Positions 6,152-14,526 of a stretch of 19,826 bases of DNA are shown here, one piece after another (positions within the stretch are counted from its first letter, which is position 1; every line of letters starts with the position of its first letter). The stretch lies in assembly GCA_937958185.1 (NCBI GenBank), contig CALFFN010000010.1:1-19826 (forward strand). Reading direction: 5' to 3'. This DNA is from an uncultured Neglectibacter sp. (GTDB lineage Bacteria; Bacillota; Clostridia; Oscillospirales; Acutalibacteraceae). The notes beneath the pieces are model-generated. The model worked only from the letters and a program-made list of their open reading frames with translations. It was not told where the DNA came from and did no database searches. The position numbers and the translations under genes are program-made.

Positions 6152-7936
6152 ATGAGAAAATGTGGAAAACGGCTGCTGTCCCTGCTTCTGGTAGGGGCGC
6201 TGCTGGCTCTGGGAACGGCGGTCCCCGTTCACGCCGCGGCAAAAAAGCTGGTGGCAATCACCTTTGACGACGGTCCCGGTCCTTATACCGACCGTCTGCT
6301 GGACGGGCTGAAGCAGCGGGGAGCGAAAGTGACCTTCTTTATGCTGGGCAGCCGGGCGGAGGCTTACCCCGGCGTGGTCAAGCGGGCGTACCGGGAGGGG
6401 CACCAGATCGCCAACCACAGCTACGACCACCCGGACTTGACCACCCTGTCCGACAGTGGGGTAAAAAATCAGATCCAGACCACCAACCGCATTCTGAACG
6501 CTGCCTGCGGCAAGGGCACGGACTATCTGGTGCGCTCTCCCTATGGCAGCGAAACCGGGCGGACCCGCTCCCTGATCGGCGCGCCGCTGATCTACTGGTC
6601 CGTGGACCCGCTGGACTGGAAATACCGAAACGCGGAAACAGTGAAGAACAACATTTTACAGGATACCTTTGACGGCGCCATCGTACTGGTGCACGATATC
6701 CACTCCACCAGCGTGACCGGGGCGCTTGCCGCCATCGACGTTTTGAAAAGCAGGGGATACGAGCTTGTCACCGTGCGGGAGCTGTTCCGCCGCCGGGGCG
6801 TATCCCTGAAGAAGGGGGAAGACCATTACAGCTGTAAGCCCACGGGAACGAATCTGAGCGCCGTAGCCGCCCCCACCGTTTCCAATGAAGCGGAGGGCGG
6901 CAGGCTGAAGGTGACCCTGAGCGCCCAGCCCGGTACAAAAATCTATTATTCCACCGACGGCTCCGATTTGAACCAGGAAAGCAGGGTATACACCCAGCCG
7001 TTTTACGTCACTACCCCCTGCACGGTGCGGGCGGTGGCGGCTTACCAGATGAACGGCAGCCGCAGCGGGGAAACGAAGGTCCTTTTGACAACGCCCACGG
7101 CGAAAGCGCCGGGGCTCCGGGTGGAAAACGGCGTGATGACGCTGGAAAACCGCACCGGGGGCGCGCAGGTCTTTTACACGCTGGACGGTTCCGCCGCAGA
7201 CACCACCTCTACCCGGTACATAGAGCCTGTTTCCCTGTCCCCCGGCACGGTGATCTCCGCCTGCGCCGGAGGGGAGGGTCTGCTGGATAGCCCCCAGACA
7301 CGTGGAACCTATTCCCAAAACGGCAACTTTTTCCGGGATATTTTCCCGAGCCAGTGGTATTATCAGGACGCTGACAGGGCAGTTTCCGCCGGATACCTCC
7401 GCGGGGTGGGGAACGATACCTTTGCCCCGGAGCGGAACGTGACCCGGGGGCAGCTGCTGACCCTGCTCTACCGCCATTCCGGGGAGCAGGTAACGCCTTT
7501 AGAGCTGGAACAGATACAGACCGCCTTTACGGATATCCCCGACCGCGCCTATTATACTGACGCGGTGGCATGGGGCTATGCCCGGGGGATCGTCCGGGGC
7601 TGTGACGACAGCTCCTTTTGCCCGGAGGGGACCGCTACCCGGCAGGAAATGAGCGTGATGTTCCAGGGTTATCTTTCCTATCTGGGCACAGTGCCGCCGG
7701 ACAGCGACGGGGCAGCTGGGCACTACCGGGACTGCGGGAAGATCGCGGAATGGGCGCTGCCTGCCGTGGAGCAGATGAGCGCGCTGGGGCTGATGCAGGG
7801 CGACGACCGGGAAAATTTCCGTCCCCGTGCCTTTTCTACCAGAGGGCAGACGGCGGCGGTCCTTATGCGGCTGGCGGACCTGCTGGAAGCCCAGGGGAGC
7901 GGTTCGGCACCGCCCCCGGAGCTGACAACAGAATAG
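6152..7936 (+). CDS. SLH-anchored polysaccharide deacetylase (NodB family)
   Basis: A 594-residue secreted protein. Signal peptide 1-29 (MRKCGKRLL, hydrophobic core, VHAAA). The NodB deacetylase domain (about 32-212) shows all five motifs: TFDDGP (37-42, base and metal Asp), NHSYDH (88-93, metal His), RSPYG (128-132), DPLDW (152-156) and VLVHD (178-182, acid His). Metal and catalytic residues appear intact, so it should be active; peptidoglycan GlcNAc or another surface N-acetyl glycan is the likely substrate. Two chitobiase C-terminal-type beta domains follow (about 240-310 with KIYYSTDGS, 318-385 with VFYTLDGS). Three SLH repeats close the protein (about 393-443, 458-512, 524-579), holding it at the cell wall. 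The start at 6152 is chosen because the signal peptide begins there; the open frame to 5987 runs over the folT riboswitch. Its promoter is not evident. Confidence 0.92.
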   Translation: MRKCGKRLLSLLLVGALLALGTAVPVHAAAKKLVAITFDDGPGPYTDRLLDGLKQRGAKVTFFMLGSRAEAYPGVVKRAYREGHQIANHSYDHPDLTTLSDSGVKNQIQTTNRILNAACGKGTDYLVRSPYGSETGRTRSLIGAPLIYWSVDPLDWKYRNAETVKNNILQDTFDGAIVLVHDIHSTSVTGALAAIDVLKSRGYELVTVRELFRRRGVSLKKGEDHYSCKPTGTNLSAVAAPTVSNEAEGGRLKVTLSAQPGTKIYYSTDGSDLNQESRVYTQPFYVTTPCTVRAVAAYQMNGSRSGETKVLLTTPTAKAPGLRVENGVMTLENRTGGAQVFYTLDGSAADTTSTRYIEPVSLSPGTVISACAGGEGLLDSPQTRGTYSQNGNFFRDIFPSQWYYQDADRAVSAGYLRGVGNDTFAPERNVTRGQLLTLLYRHSGEQVTPLELEQIQTAFTDIPDRAYYTDAVAWGYARGIVRGCDDSSFCPEGTATRQEMSVMFQGYLSYLGTVPPDSDGAAGHYRDCGKIAEWALPAVEQMSALGLMQGDDRENFRPRAFSTRGQTAAVLMRLADLLEAQGSGSAPPPELTTE

Positions 7937-7939
7937 AAT

Positions 7940-7978
7940 AAAACAGGCTGTCCGGCATTTCGCCGGGCAGCCTGTTTT
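7940..7978. terminator. Bidirectional intrinsic terminator
   Basis: AAAACAGGCTG and CAGCCTGTTTT form an 11-bp outer stem continued by TCCGGC/GCCGGG with an ATTTC loop. The A and T runs at its ends let it terminate both the deacetylase gene (stop 7936) and the convergent DUF1846 gene (stop 7995). Confidence 0.85.
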
Positions 7979-7994
7979 ATCTATGGAAAAACCG

Positions 7995-9482
7995 TTACTT
8001 GTGGTACAGTTTGTTCGTCTGGTACTGGGGTTCGCAGGTGAGGTTGACCCCCAGCCGGCGGAAAATATTTTCGTCCACATGGGAGAGCAGCACAGTGGAA
8101 TGCGCCTCGCAGCCCCGAAGCTTGGGAAGCTGGCGCAGGGCAAGCTCCGCCGTGGGGTTGGTGGCGGCGCAGATGGACAGGGCGATCAAAATCTCATCGG
8201 TGTGCAGCCGGGGGTTCACGCTGCCCAGATGGGTGGTTTTCAGCTTTTGCAGGGGCTCGATGATAATGGGGGAGATCAGGTGAATGTCCTTGTGAATGCC
8301 GCCCAGTTCCTTGAGCGCGTTGATGAGGGCGGCGGAGGAAGCCCCCAGCAGGTCGGTAGTCTTCCCGGTGACGATCCTGCCGTCAGGCAGCTCAATGGCG
8401 GCGGCGGGCAGCCCGGTCTCCTCGGCGCGCTGCAGCGCGGGGGTGGTGACGGCTCTGCCCTCCGGGGAAATGCCGGACTGGTTCAGCAGCAGCTCCAGCT
8501 TGTACACGGTCTCGTCGCTTTCCATGCCCCGGCGCTGTCCGCACAGGGCGCTGTAGTACCGGCGGATGATCTCCTGCCGGGCGGCTTCACAGCAGACAGC
8601 ATCGTCGATGATACAGTTGCCCGCCATGTTTACGCCCATATCCGTGGGGGATTTGTAGGGAGATTCCCCGGCGATCTTTTCCAGCATGGCATTGAGGACG
8701 GGGAACACCTCCACGTCCCGGTTATAGTTGACGGCGGTAACGCCGTAGGCTTCCAGATGGAAGGGGTCTATCATATTGACGTCGTTCAGGTCCGCGGTGG
8801 CGGCTTCATATGCCAGGTTCACCGGGTGCTTTAAGGGCAGGTTCCAGATGGGGAAGGTCTCAAATTTTGCGTATCCCGCCTTGACGCCCCGCTTGTGCTC
8901 GTGGTAGAGCTGGCTCAGGCAGGTCGCCATTTTTCCGCTGCCCGGTCCCGGCGCGGTGACCACGATCAGCGACCGGCTGGTTTCCACGTATTCGTTCCTG
9001 CCGAAGCCCTCGTCGCTGACGATCAAAGGCAGGTTGGAGGGATACCCGGGAATGGTATAGTGCCGGAACACTTTGACCCCCAGGGATTCCAGCCGCTTCT
9101 GGAACGCTTCCGCCGCAGGCTGGGCGGCGTACTGGGTCAGCACCACGCTGCCCACCGTCAAGCCGATCTCCCGAAAGGAGTCGATCAGCCGCAGCACGTC
9201 CATGTCATAGGTAATGCCCAGATCGCCCCGCACCTTGTTCTTCTCAATATCGGAAGCATTGATGACAATGACGATCTCCGCCTGGTCCTTTAATTCCAGC
9301 AGCATTTTCACCTTGCTGTCCGGCTCGAACCCCGGCAGCACCCGGGAAGCGTGGTAATCGTCAAACAGCTTGCCGCCAAATTCCAGATACAGCTTGCCGC
9401 CGGACTGCTCGATCCGCTCCCGTATCTGCCGGGACTGCATCTCCCGATATTTTTCGTTGTCAAACCCCAATTTCATCCTCAT
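7995..9482 (-). CDS. DUF1846 domain-containing protein
   Basis: A cytoplasmic protein of about 495 residues that matches DUF1846 along its full length, a family common in Firmicutes with no established function. The family signature GFDNEKYREMQSRQIRERI opens the protein; other marks are LPGFEPDSKVKMLLEL and VTAPGPGSGKMATCLSQLYHEH, where GPGSGK (179-184) resembles a nucleotide-binding loop. Start choice is uncertain: ATG at 9482 or 9476 gives the usual family N-terminus (MKLGFDNE), while ATG at 9545 would add 21 atypical residues and has no better ribosome binding site. A GGGG precedes 9482 closely. It is divergent from the DUF4317 gene. Family assignment is from memory of conserved sequence. 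Confidence 0.88.
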   Translation of the reverse strand: MRMKLGFDNEKYREMQSRQIRERIEQSGGKLYLEFGGKLFDDYHASRVLPGFEPDSKVKMLLELKDQAEIVIVINASDIEKNKVRGDLGITYDMDVLRLIDSFREIGLTVGSVVLTQYAAQPAAEAFQKRLESLGVKVFRHYTIPGYPSNLPLIVSDEGFGRNEYVETSRSLIVVTAPGPGSGKMATCLSQLYHEHKRGVKAGYAKFETFPIWNLPLKHPVNLAYEAATADLNDVNMIDPFHLEAYGVTAVNYNRDVEVFPVLNAMLEKIAGESPYKSPTDMGVNMAGNCIIDDAVCCEAARQEIIRRYYSALCGQRRGMESDETVYKLELLLNQSGISPEGRAVTTPALQRAEETGLPAAAIELPDGRIVTGKTTDLLGASSAALINALKELGGIHKDIHLISPIIIEPLQKLKTTHLGSVNPRLHTDEILIALSICAATNPTAELALRQLPKLRGCEAHSTVLLSHVDENIFRRLGVNLTCEPQYQTNKLYHK

Positions 9483-9556
9483 CAACCCCGGTTCCCAACT
9501 GGAAATTTTTATCTCGCAGGCATTTTGCCCTTTCTGGCGTCCCATAATTAACGCCC

Positions 9557-9585
9557 ATCATACCATAGCGCCGCATGGAAAACAA
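9557..9585 (-). promoter_or_regulatory. Proximal promoter of DUF1846 gene
   Basis: Minus-strand TTGTTT (9585-9580), 17-bp spacer ending TGG, TATGAT (9562-9557), an extended -10 form. Transcription would begin near 9550, leaving only a few bases before the ATG at 9545, which favours translation from 9482. Confidence 0.5.
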
Positions 9586-9623
9586 GAAAGCGCTTCGGCT
9601 CGATCTGACGATCTTTTACGGTC

Positions 9624-9652
9624 ATTATAGCATATTCTCTTAAAAATGAGAA
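9624..9652 (-). promoter_or_regulatory. Distal extended -10 promoter of DUF1846 gene
   Basis: Minus-strand TTCTCA (9652-9647), 17-bp spacer ending TGC, perfect TATAAT (9629-9624). TGCTATAAT is a full extended -10 element. It would give a leader of about 135 bases. Confidence 0.55.
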
Positions 9653-9673
9653 GCCTTCCCACAAGAAAACTTC

Positions 9674-9702
9674 TTGCGCTTTGGCGGCGACCGTGATAAA
9701 AT
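9674..9702 (+). promoter_or_regulatory. Promoter of DUF4317 gene
   Basis: TTGCGC (9674-9679), 17-bp spacer ending TGA, TAAAAT (9697-9702), with an extended -10 TG. It lies 40 bp before the chosen ATG. Confidence 0.5.
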
Positions 9703-9742
9703 GCGAAATGCGCCGGGCTGCGGCGGGAAAGGAAGAAAGCGT

Positions 9743-10873
9743 ATGACGGAAAAGGAAATTGCGGAGATCCGGCGGCGGTTCCGCTCGGAAAAAAGCAATA
9801 TCACCCATGTGCGGGGGTGCTATGTCAGCGAAAAACGGGAGATCGTTTCGGAATTTGACCAGCCCCTTTCCACGCTGCCCCAGGAGGAAACCGACCAGCT
9901 TTTGAGCGTGCTGCGGCGCGCCCTGTCGGGAACGCCGGGGAGGAACCTTGCCGATTTGAGCTTTGATACCCGGCAGGTGGTGGACAGCGACGAGCACCGT
10001 CTGCTTATGGCGCTGCGGGATTCCTCCCTCCATGACGAAGCCGCCGTGCAGGCTTTTTTCCAGCGGGTGATCGGCTCCTTTTCCCTGGAAGGGACGTATC
10101 TCATTCTGCTGGCGTGCGAAAAATACGATATCCCGTACCACGCAAAGGACGGGCAGGCACTGGAGGACGCTTCCCAGGAGGTGTATTCCTACGTGCTGTG
10201 CGCCCTGTGCCCGGTAAAGCCCACAAAGCCCGCCCTGAGCTATGACGTGCCGGAAAACGCTTTCCGCAGCCGGCTGGCGGACTGGCTGGTTTCCCCGCCG
10301 GAGGCAGGCTTCCTGTTCCCGGCGTTCAACGACCGCACCGCCGATATCTACAGCGCCCTGTATTATTCCAGGGACCCGGCGGAAAATCACCCGGAGCTCA
10401 TCGACGCGGTGTTCCGGCTGGAAGCCCCCATGCCGGCGGCGACCCAGAAGGAGACCTTCCACGCCGTGCTGGTGGAAGCCCTGTCCGAGGATTGCAGCTA
10501 CGACGTGGTGCAGGCGGTGGACGGGCAGCTGCGGGAAATGATACAGGAGCACAAGGACAGCAAAGCGGAGGAGCCGCTGGTGCTGTCCCAGCGGGCGGTG
10601 AAGGAGGTGCTCCATTCCTGCGGCGTGTCCCCGGAGCACGTGGAGACCTTTGGGCAGAAATATGAAGAAGAATTTGGCGCGGAAATGGAGCTGCGCCCCC
10701 AAACGCTGGTGGATAAGCGCCAGCTGGAGGTCTGCACCCCGGACGTGAAGATCCAGGTGAACCCGGAGCGCAGCGACCTGCTGGAGACCCGTATCATTGA
10801 CGGCGCGCGGTACATTTTGATCCGCGCCGGGGAGGGCGTGGAGGTCAACGGCATTCCCGTCCGCATTTTGTAA
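9743..10873 (+). CDS. DUF4317 domain-containing protein
   Basis: A 376-residue cytoplasmic protein. The opening MTEKEIAEIRRRFRSEKSNITHVRGCYV is what I recall as typical of DUF4317, a family restricted mainly to Clostridia and without known function. No signal peptide, membrane segment or catalytic motif stands out. The protein is acidic and looks globular with few low-complexity stretches. The start at 9743 follows AAAGGAAG; the upstream in-frame ATG at 9674 lies inside the -35 element. The gene is single, has its own promoter and a strong terminator. It faces away from the DUF1846 gene across about 260 bp. Confidence 0.85.
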   Translation: MTEKEIAEIRRRFRSEKSNITHVRGCYVSEKREIVSEFDQPLSTLPQEETDQLLSVLRRALSGTPGRNLADLSFDTRQVVDSDEHRLLMALRDSSLHDEAAVQAFFQRVIGSFSLEGTYLILLACEKYDIPYHAKDGQALEDASQEVYSYVLCALCPVKPTKPALSYDVPENAFRSRLADWLVSPPEAGFLFPAFNDRTADIYSALYYSRDPAENHPELIDAVFRLEAPMPAATQKETFHAVLVEALSEDCSYDVVQAVDGQLREMIQEHKDSKAEEPLVLSQRAVKEVLHSCGVSPEHVETFGQKYEEEFGAEMELRPQTLVDKRQLEVCTPDVKIQVNPERSDLLETRIIDGARYILIRAGEGVEVNGIPVRIL

Positions 10874-10892
10874 CAGGAAAATAGAACTGGTT

Positions 10893-10918
10893 TCCGGCGC
10901 TTTTGCGCCGGATTTTTT
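10893..10918 (+). terminator. Intrinsic terminator after DUF4317 gene
   Basis: TCCGGCGC and GCGCCGGA form an 8-bp stem with a TTTT loop, followed by T6. Beyond it, 10919-11070 holds AT-rich sequence in which I see no gene. Confidence 0.9.
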
Positions 10919-11070
10919 GTCCTTTACTAAGCGCCGGGACGAAAAGCGCGGCAAAAAATTTTATTCCATAAACAGACAAAAACACTAGGATTTCAGCGGC
11001 TTTCACGGCTCTTTTGAAAATAATTTCGACAAAATATTGTATAAACTTCATCTTTTTTTAAGAAAAATGC

Positions 11071-11099
11071 TTGACAAAATAGGCAAATTGACATATTCT
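11071..11099 (+). promoter_or_regulatory. Sigma-A promoter of the glycerate unit
   Basis: Perfect TTGACA (11071-11076), 17-bp spacer, TATTCT (11094-11099). It leaves a leader of about 98 bases before the permease start. Confidence 0.7.
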
Positions 11100-11203
11100 T
11101 ACTTCTAGAGGTGGTAAGGTTTCCCATATGTATGAAAATACCGCTTCCAATCTTTTGCGGGCGGGGTCTTCCCTGTCTGCGTACCCCTGAGGAAGGACAA
11201 ATC

Positions 11204-12592
11204 ATGCAAGGAGTTGCTCTCATCATTGCTTTCGTGGTCGCCATTGTCCTGATGATCCTGGCTATCTCGAAGCTCAAGATCCACCCGTTCCTGTCCATTA
11301 TGGGAATTTCCCTGATTTTGGGCATTGTCGCCGGCATTCCGCTGGTGGATCAGGCCCTGGAGGACGGAACGACGAAGACCGGGCTGGTCAACACCATCGG
11401 CGCCGGCTTCTCCGGCACATTTACCAGCATCGGCATCGTCATTATCCTGGGCGCGCTGATCGGCACCATTCTGGAGGCTACCGGCGCTGCCGTGAAGCTT
11501 GCCGATATGGTCGTCAAGCTGGTAGGTCCGAAGCACCCGGAGATCGCCATGCTCATCATGGGCTGGGTGGTTTCCATTCCCGTGTTCTGCGACAGCGGCT
11601 TTGTAGTGCTGAACCCCATCCGTAAGGCGATGGTACAGCGCACCAAGCGTTCCTCCGTGGCGCTGACAGTGGCGCTGTCGGCAGGTCTGTACATTTCCCA
11701 CGTGTTCATTCCTCCCACCCCCGGTCCTATCGCAGCAGCCAACACGCTGGGCATCGGCGACAACCTGCTGCTGGTCATGGGCATGGGCGCCCTTGCTTCT
11801 ATCATTCCCCTGATCGTGGGCTTCTTCTTCGCCACCTATATCGGCAAGAAGGTCAAGGCGGGCGACGAGGCGGATTCCGGCGAGACCGTCAAGAGCTATG
11901 AGGAGATCGTCAAGGAGTACGGCAAGCTGCCCAACGGTTTCCTGGCGCTGTCTCCCATTCTGGTCCCCGTTATTCTGATGGCTTTGGGTTCCATCGCTTC
12001 CATGGCTGGCTGGACCGGCGCTCTCAAGACCGCCTTCGCGTTCCTGGGCGCTCCCATTATCGCGTTGACCGTGGGCGTCCTGTTCGGTGTGATCCTGCTG
12101 TTCACCAGCAAGCGGACCGACAAATTCTATGACCTGACCAACGACACGCTGAAGACTGTTGGACCGATCCTGTTCGTCACCGCTGCCGGCGGCGTTCTGG
12201 GCAAGGTCATCGCGGTCAGCGGCATGGTAGAATTTATCACCGCAAATTCCAACGTGCTGGAAGTGCTGGGCATTTTCTTCCCCTTTATTCTGGCTGCTAT
12301 CCTCAAGAGCGCACAGGGCTCCTCCACGGTGGCGATCACCACCACGGCGGGCATTATGGCTCCCTTGATGGGCGTTATGGGGCTGGATTCCCCCGCCAAG
12401 GCCGCTTTGACGGTCATGGCCATCGGCGCAGGCGCTATGACGGTTTCTCACGCCAACGACTCCTATTTCTGGGTCGTCACCAACTTCGGCGAGATGAAGC
12501 CCGAGCAGGGATATAAGACGCAGACGCTCTGCACGCTGCTGCTGGGTGTTTCCGCTATGGTCGGTATCTTTATCCTGTCCCTGATTTTCTAA
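11204..12592 (+). CDS. GntP-family permease, probable D-glycerate importer
   Basis: A 462-residue inner-membrane transporter of the gluconate:H+ symporter family, with about 12 hydrophobic segments. Family marks include IHPFLSIMGISLILGIVAG near the start, SIPVFCDSGFVVLNPI (the conserved CDSGFV), HVFIPPTPGPIAAA and the C-terminal AQGSSTVAITTTAGI and SHANDSYFW. GntP members carry gluconate, glycerate, hydroxybutyrate and related acids. The neighbour glycerate kinase makes D-glycerate the best guess here. The ATG at 11204 follows GAGGAAGGAC at good distance. The frame is open back to 11111 but those residues are unlike any GntP N-terminus. Confidence 0.9.
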   Translation: MQGVALIIAFVVAIVLMILAISKLKIHPFLSIMGISLILGIVAGIPLVDQALEDGTTKTGLVNTIGAGFSGTFTSIGIVIILGALIGTILEATGAAVKLADMVVKLVGPKHPEIAMLIMGWVVSIPVFCDSGFVVLNPIRKAMVQRTKRSSVALTVALSAGLYISHVFIPPTPGPIAAANTLGIGDNLLLVMGMGALASIIPLIVGFFFATYIGKKVKAGDEADSGETVKSYEEIVKEYGKLPNGFLALSPILVPVILMALGSIASMAGWTGALKTAFAFLGAPIIALTVGVLFGVILLFTSKRTDKFYDLTNDTLKTVGPILFVTAAGGVLGKVIAVSGMVEFITANSNVLEVLGIFFPFILAAILKSAQGSSTVAITTTAGIMAPLMGVMGLDSPAKAALTVMAIGAGAMTVSHANDSYFWVVTNFGEMKPEQGYKTQTLCTLLLGVSAMVGIFILSLIF

Positions 12593-12605
12593 ATCGGTCT
12601 ATCGA

Positions 12606-12638
12606 GGGCGGTGCGGCAAGGTGCCGCGCCGCCCTTTT
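12606..12638 (+). terminator. Hairpin between permease and kinase, partial terminator
   Basis: GGGCGG-T-GCGGC and GCCGC-G-CCGCCC form a long GC-rich stem with an AAGGT loop, followed by TTTTCT. It sits 14 bp after the permease stop and 37 bp before the kinase start. No separate promoter for the kinase is clear, so it may attenuate rather than stop transcription. Confidence 0.65.
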
Positions 12639-12674
12639 CTGTTTGAGAACTCTGAAAAGCGAGGAGCAAAGCAT

Positions 12675-13910
12675 ATGGACAAACAAATGCGAACGGAAGC
12701 GGACGCTATAGTAGCTGCTTCCATCAAAGCCGTACAGCCCGATGAAGCGGTCAGCCGCGCCTTAGCGGGAAAGGAATTTCCGGGAAAGGTAGTCCTGGTG
12801 GCAGCGGGAAAAGCGGCGTGGCAGATGGCAAAGGCAGCCCATGACTGCATGGGGGACCGCATCGACAGCGGCGTGGTCATCACCAAATATGACCATGTGA
12901 TGGGCGCTATCGCCAACTTTGACTGCCGGGAGGCGGGGCACCCGGTCCCCGATGAAAATTCCTTCGCGGGCACCCAGGCGGCGCTGGAGCTGGTACAGGA
13001 CCTGACCGAACAGGATACCGTGCTGTTCCTGCTGTCCGGCGGCGGCAGCGCCCTGTTTGAAAAGCCGCTGGTGCGGGGAGAAGTGCTGCAGGACGTGACC
13101 AATCAGCTGCTGGCGTGCGGCGCGGATATTGTGGAGATCAACACCATTCGCAAGCGGCTTTCCGCGGTGAAGGGCGGGCGGTTCGCCCAAAGCTGCGCCC
13201 CGGCGCAGGTGTTCAGCATTGTCCTGTCCGATATTTTGGGCGACCCGCTGGATATGATCGCCTCAGGTCCTGCCTGTCCCGATACCTCTACCTGCGCGCA
13301 GGCACAGGCGATCGCGGAAAAATACAGGCTGAAGCTGACAGATGAGGTCAAAGCGCTGCTGGGGCAGGAAACGCCCAAGGAGCTGCACAACGTGACCACC
13401 CAGATCACCGGCTCTGTGCGGGAGCTTTGCGCTGCCGCCGCGGGAGTTTGCCGGGAGATGGGCTATGAGCCCGTACTGCTTACCGACCAGCTCTGCTGCC
13501 AGGCAAAGGAGGCGGGCAGCTTCCTGTCCTCCATTTTGAAGACCCATTACGGCGCCGGGAAGCCCATGGCGTTTTTGACAGGGGGGGAAACCGTGGTGCA
13601 GCTTACCGGCACAGGCAAGGGCGGGCGCAATCAGGAGCTGGCGCTGGCAGCCGCCCCCGGCATGGCGGGCATGAAGGGCGTCTGCGTGTTCAGCGTGGGC
13701 AGCGACGGCACGGACGGTCCCACCGACGCCGCCGGCGGCTATGCGGACGGCGAAACCGCCGCGGAGCTACGGGCAGAGGGCATAGAGGTTTATGACGTTC
13801 TCCAAAACAATGACGCTTACCACGCTTTGCAGAAAACCGGCGGGCTCATCATCACAGGTCCCACCGGCACCAATGTCAACGACGTGGCGGTAGCGCTGCT
13901 GAAAGGTTGA
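12675..13910 (+). CDS. Glycerate 2-kinase, MOFRL/GckA type
   Basis: Phosphorylates D-glycerate with ATP; enzymes of this class form 2-phosphoglycerate, which enters lower glycolysis. The 411 residues show AAGKAAWQMA near the N-terminus, LLSGGGSALFEKP, NTIRKRLSAVKGGRFA, LSDILGDPLDMIASGP and, in the C-terminal MOFRL domain, LTGGETVVQLTGTGKGGRNQELALA, SVGSDGTDGPTDAAGG and GPTGTNVNDV. All are conserved marks of the class II glycerate kinases. The ATG at 12675 follows GCGAGGAGC; upstream residues in frame (from 12621) lie in the hairpin. With the GntP permease it forms an uptake and activation unit for glycerate. Confidence 0.93.
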   Translation: MDKQMRTEADAIVAASIKAVQPDEAVSRALAGKEFPGKVVLVAAGKAAWQMAKAAHDCMGDRIDSGVVITKYDHVMGAIANFDCREAGHPVPDENSFAGTQAALELVQDLTEQDTVLFLLSGGGSALFEKPLVRGEVLQDVTNQLLACGADIVEINTIRKRLSAVKGGRFAQSCAPAQVFSIVLSDILGDPLDMIASGPACPDTSTCAQAQAIAEKYRLKLTDEVKALLGQETPKELHNVTTQITGSVRELCAAAAGVCREMGYEPVLLTDQLCCQAKEAGSFLSSILKTHYGAGKPMAFLTGGETVVQLTGTGKGGRNQELALAAAPGMAGMKGVCVFSVGSDGTDGPTDAAGGYADGETAAELRAEGIEVYDVLQNNDAYHALQKTGGLIITGPTGTNVNDVAVALLKG

Positions 13911-13947
13911 ACCAAACTGAGATGATATGACTGAGATACTATAGAAA

Positions 13948-13973
13948 AACGGCACGGGTTTTCCCGTGCCGTT
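13948..13973. terminator. Bidirectional intrinsic terminator
   Basis: AACGGCACGGG and CCCGTGCCGTT form an 11-bp stem with a TTTT loop. On the minus strand it is followed by TTTTTCT, on the plus by CTTTG, so it is best for the flavodoxin operon (stop 13990) and also serves the kinase gene. Confidence 0.85.
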
Positions 13974-13989
13974 CTTTGCATTGTTATCT

Positions 13990-14526
13990 TTATGAATTTT
14001 CCTGCAGCAGCTGTACCAGCGGCTGAATGTACTCCTTGGAGGAAATGTCGTAGGAATGGGAAATGGCTTCGGCAAACTGCCGCTCCGCTTCGGTTTTATC
14101 TGCCCGTTTTTCCATCATGGACTGGAAAAGCTGCATCATTTTCCTGTCGAGGAACGCCATGGTTTCATAGCGCAGCCCGCTGGGAAAATAGAAGTGGGGG
14201 ACAGCGCCCAACTCCTCCGGGGACAGGTTTTTCTTCCACATTTCCTCGATGGTGTCCTGGGCTTCCTGTGGGGCTGCCCCGGTGGCAAATACGATGAATT
14301 TTCCCGCGCCGCTTTTTTGGAACAGCTTCCGGGCGGCTTTCAGCCCGTCCACCGTTCCGGCATGGAGCCTGCCGCCGAACAGGACCGTGTCAAACCCTGT
14401 CCGCAAGGCGGTGCGCGCTTCTTTCAGCGGCAGTACGGTGCAGGGGATTTCCTCGGATATCCACTGGGCGTACTGCCTGGTGAACCCGGTGCTGCTTTTG
14501 TAAATGAGCAAAATTTTTTCAGGCAT
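13990..14526 (-). CDS. Flavodoxin domain protein (HemG-like fold)
   Basis: A 178-residue cytoplasmic flavodoxin-fold protein. The start MPEKILLIYKSSTGFTRQYAQWI contains the FMN phosphate loop SSTGFT. TVLFGGRLHAGTVDGLKAARKLF and KFIVFATGAAP match the flavodoxin_5 group that includes protoporphyrinogen oxidase HemG, but many members act as general electron carriers. The C-terminal third is helical and has no cofactor motif I know. The ATG at 14526 overlaps the end of the TetR gene by 8 bp and has AGGAGG 8 bp upstream inside that gene, so the two are one operon under TetR control. Confidence 0.87.
   Translation of the reverse strand: MPEKILLIYKSSTGFTRQYAQWISEEIPCTVLPLKEARTALRTGFDTVLFGGRLHAGTVDGLKAARKLFQKSGAGKFIVFATGAAPQEAQDTIEEMWKKNLSPEELGAVPHFYFPSGLRYETMAFLDRKMMQLFQSMMEKRADKTEAERQFAEAISHSYDISSKEYIQPLVQLLQENS

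Noticed and set aside
7983..8834. Plus-strand open frame opposite the DUF1846 gene
   Set aside because: Low-complexity Gly/Gln-rich translation typical of the complement of a GC-rich gene; the minus strand has clear family matches.
11111..11203. 31-codon N-terminal extension of the GntP permease
   Set aside because: It begins within a few bases of the predicted transcription start, is unlike GntP N-termini, and the ATG at 11204 has a good GAGGAAGG site.
11105..12451. Long minus-strand frame opposite the GntP permease
   Set aside because: The product is Asp/Gln/His-rich with no hydrophobic core, the mirror image of a membrane protein gene.
13917..13940. Direct repeat ACTGAGAT after the glycerate kinase gene
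   Set aside because: Only 8 bp in an AT-rich gap before a terminator; could easily be chance.
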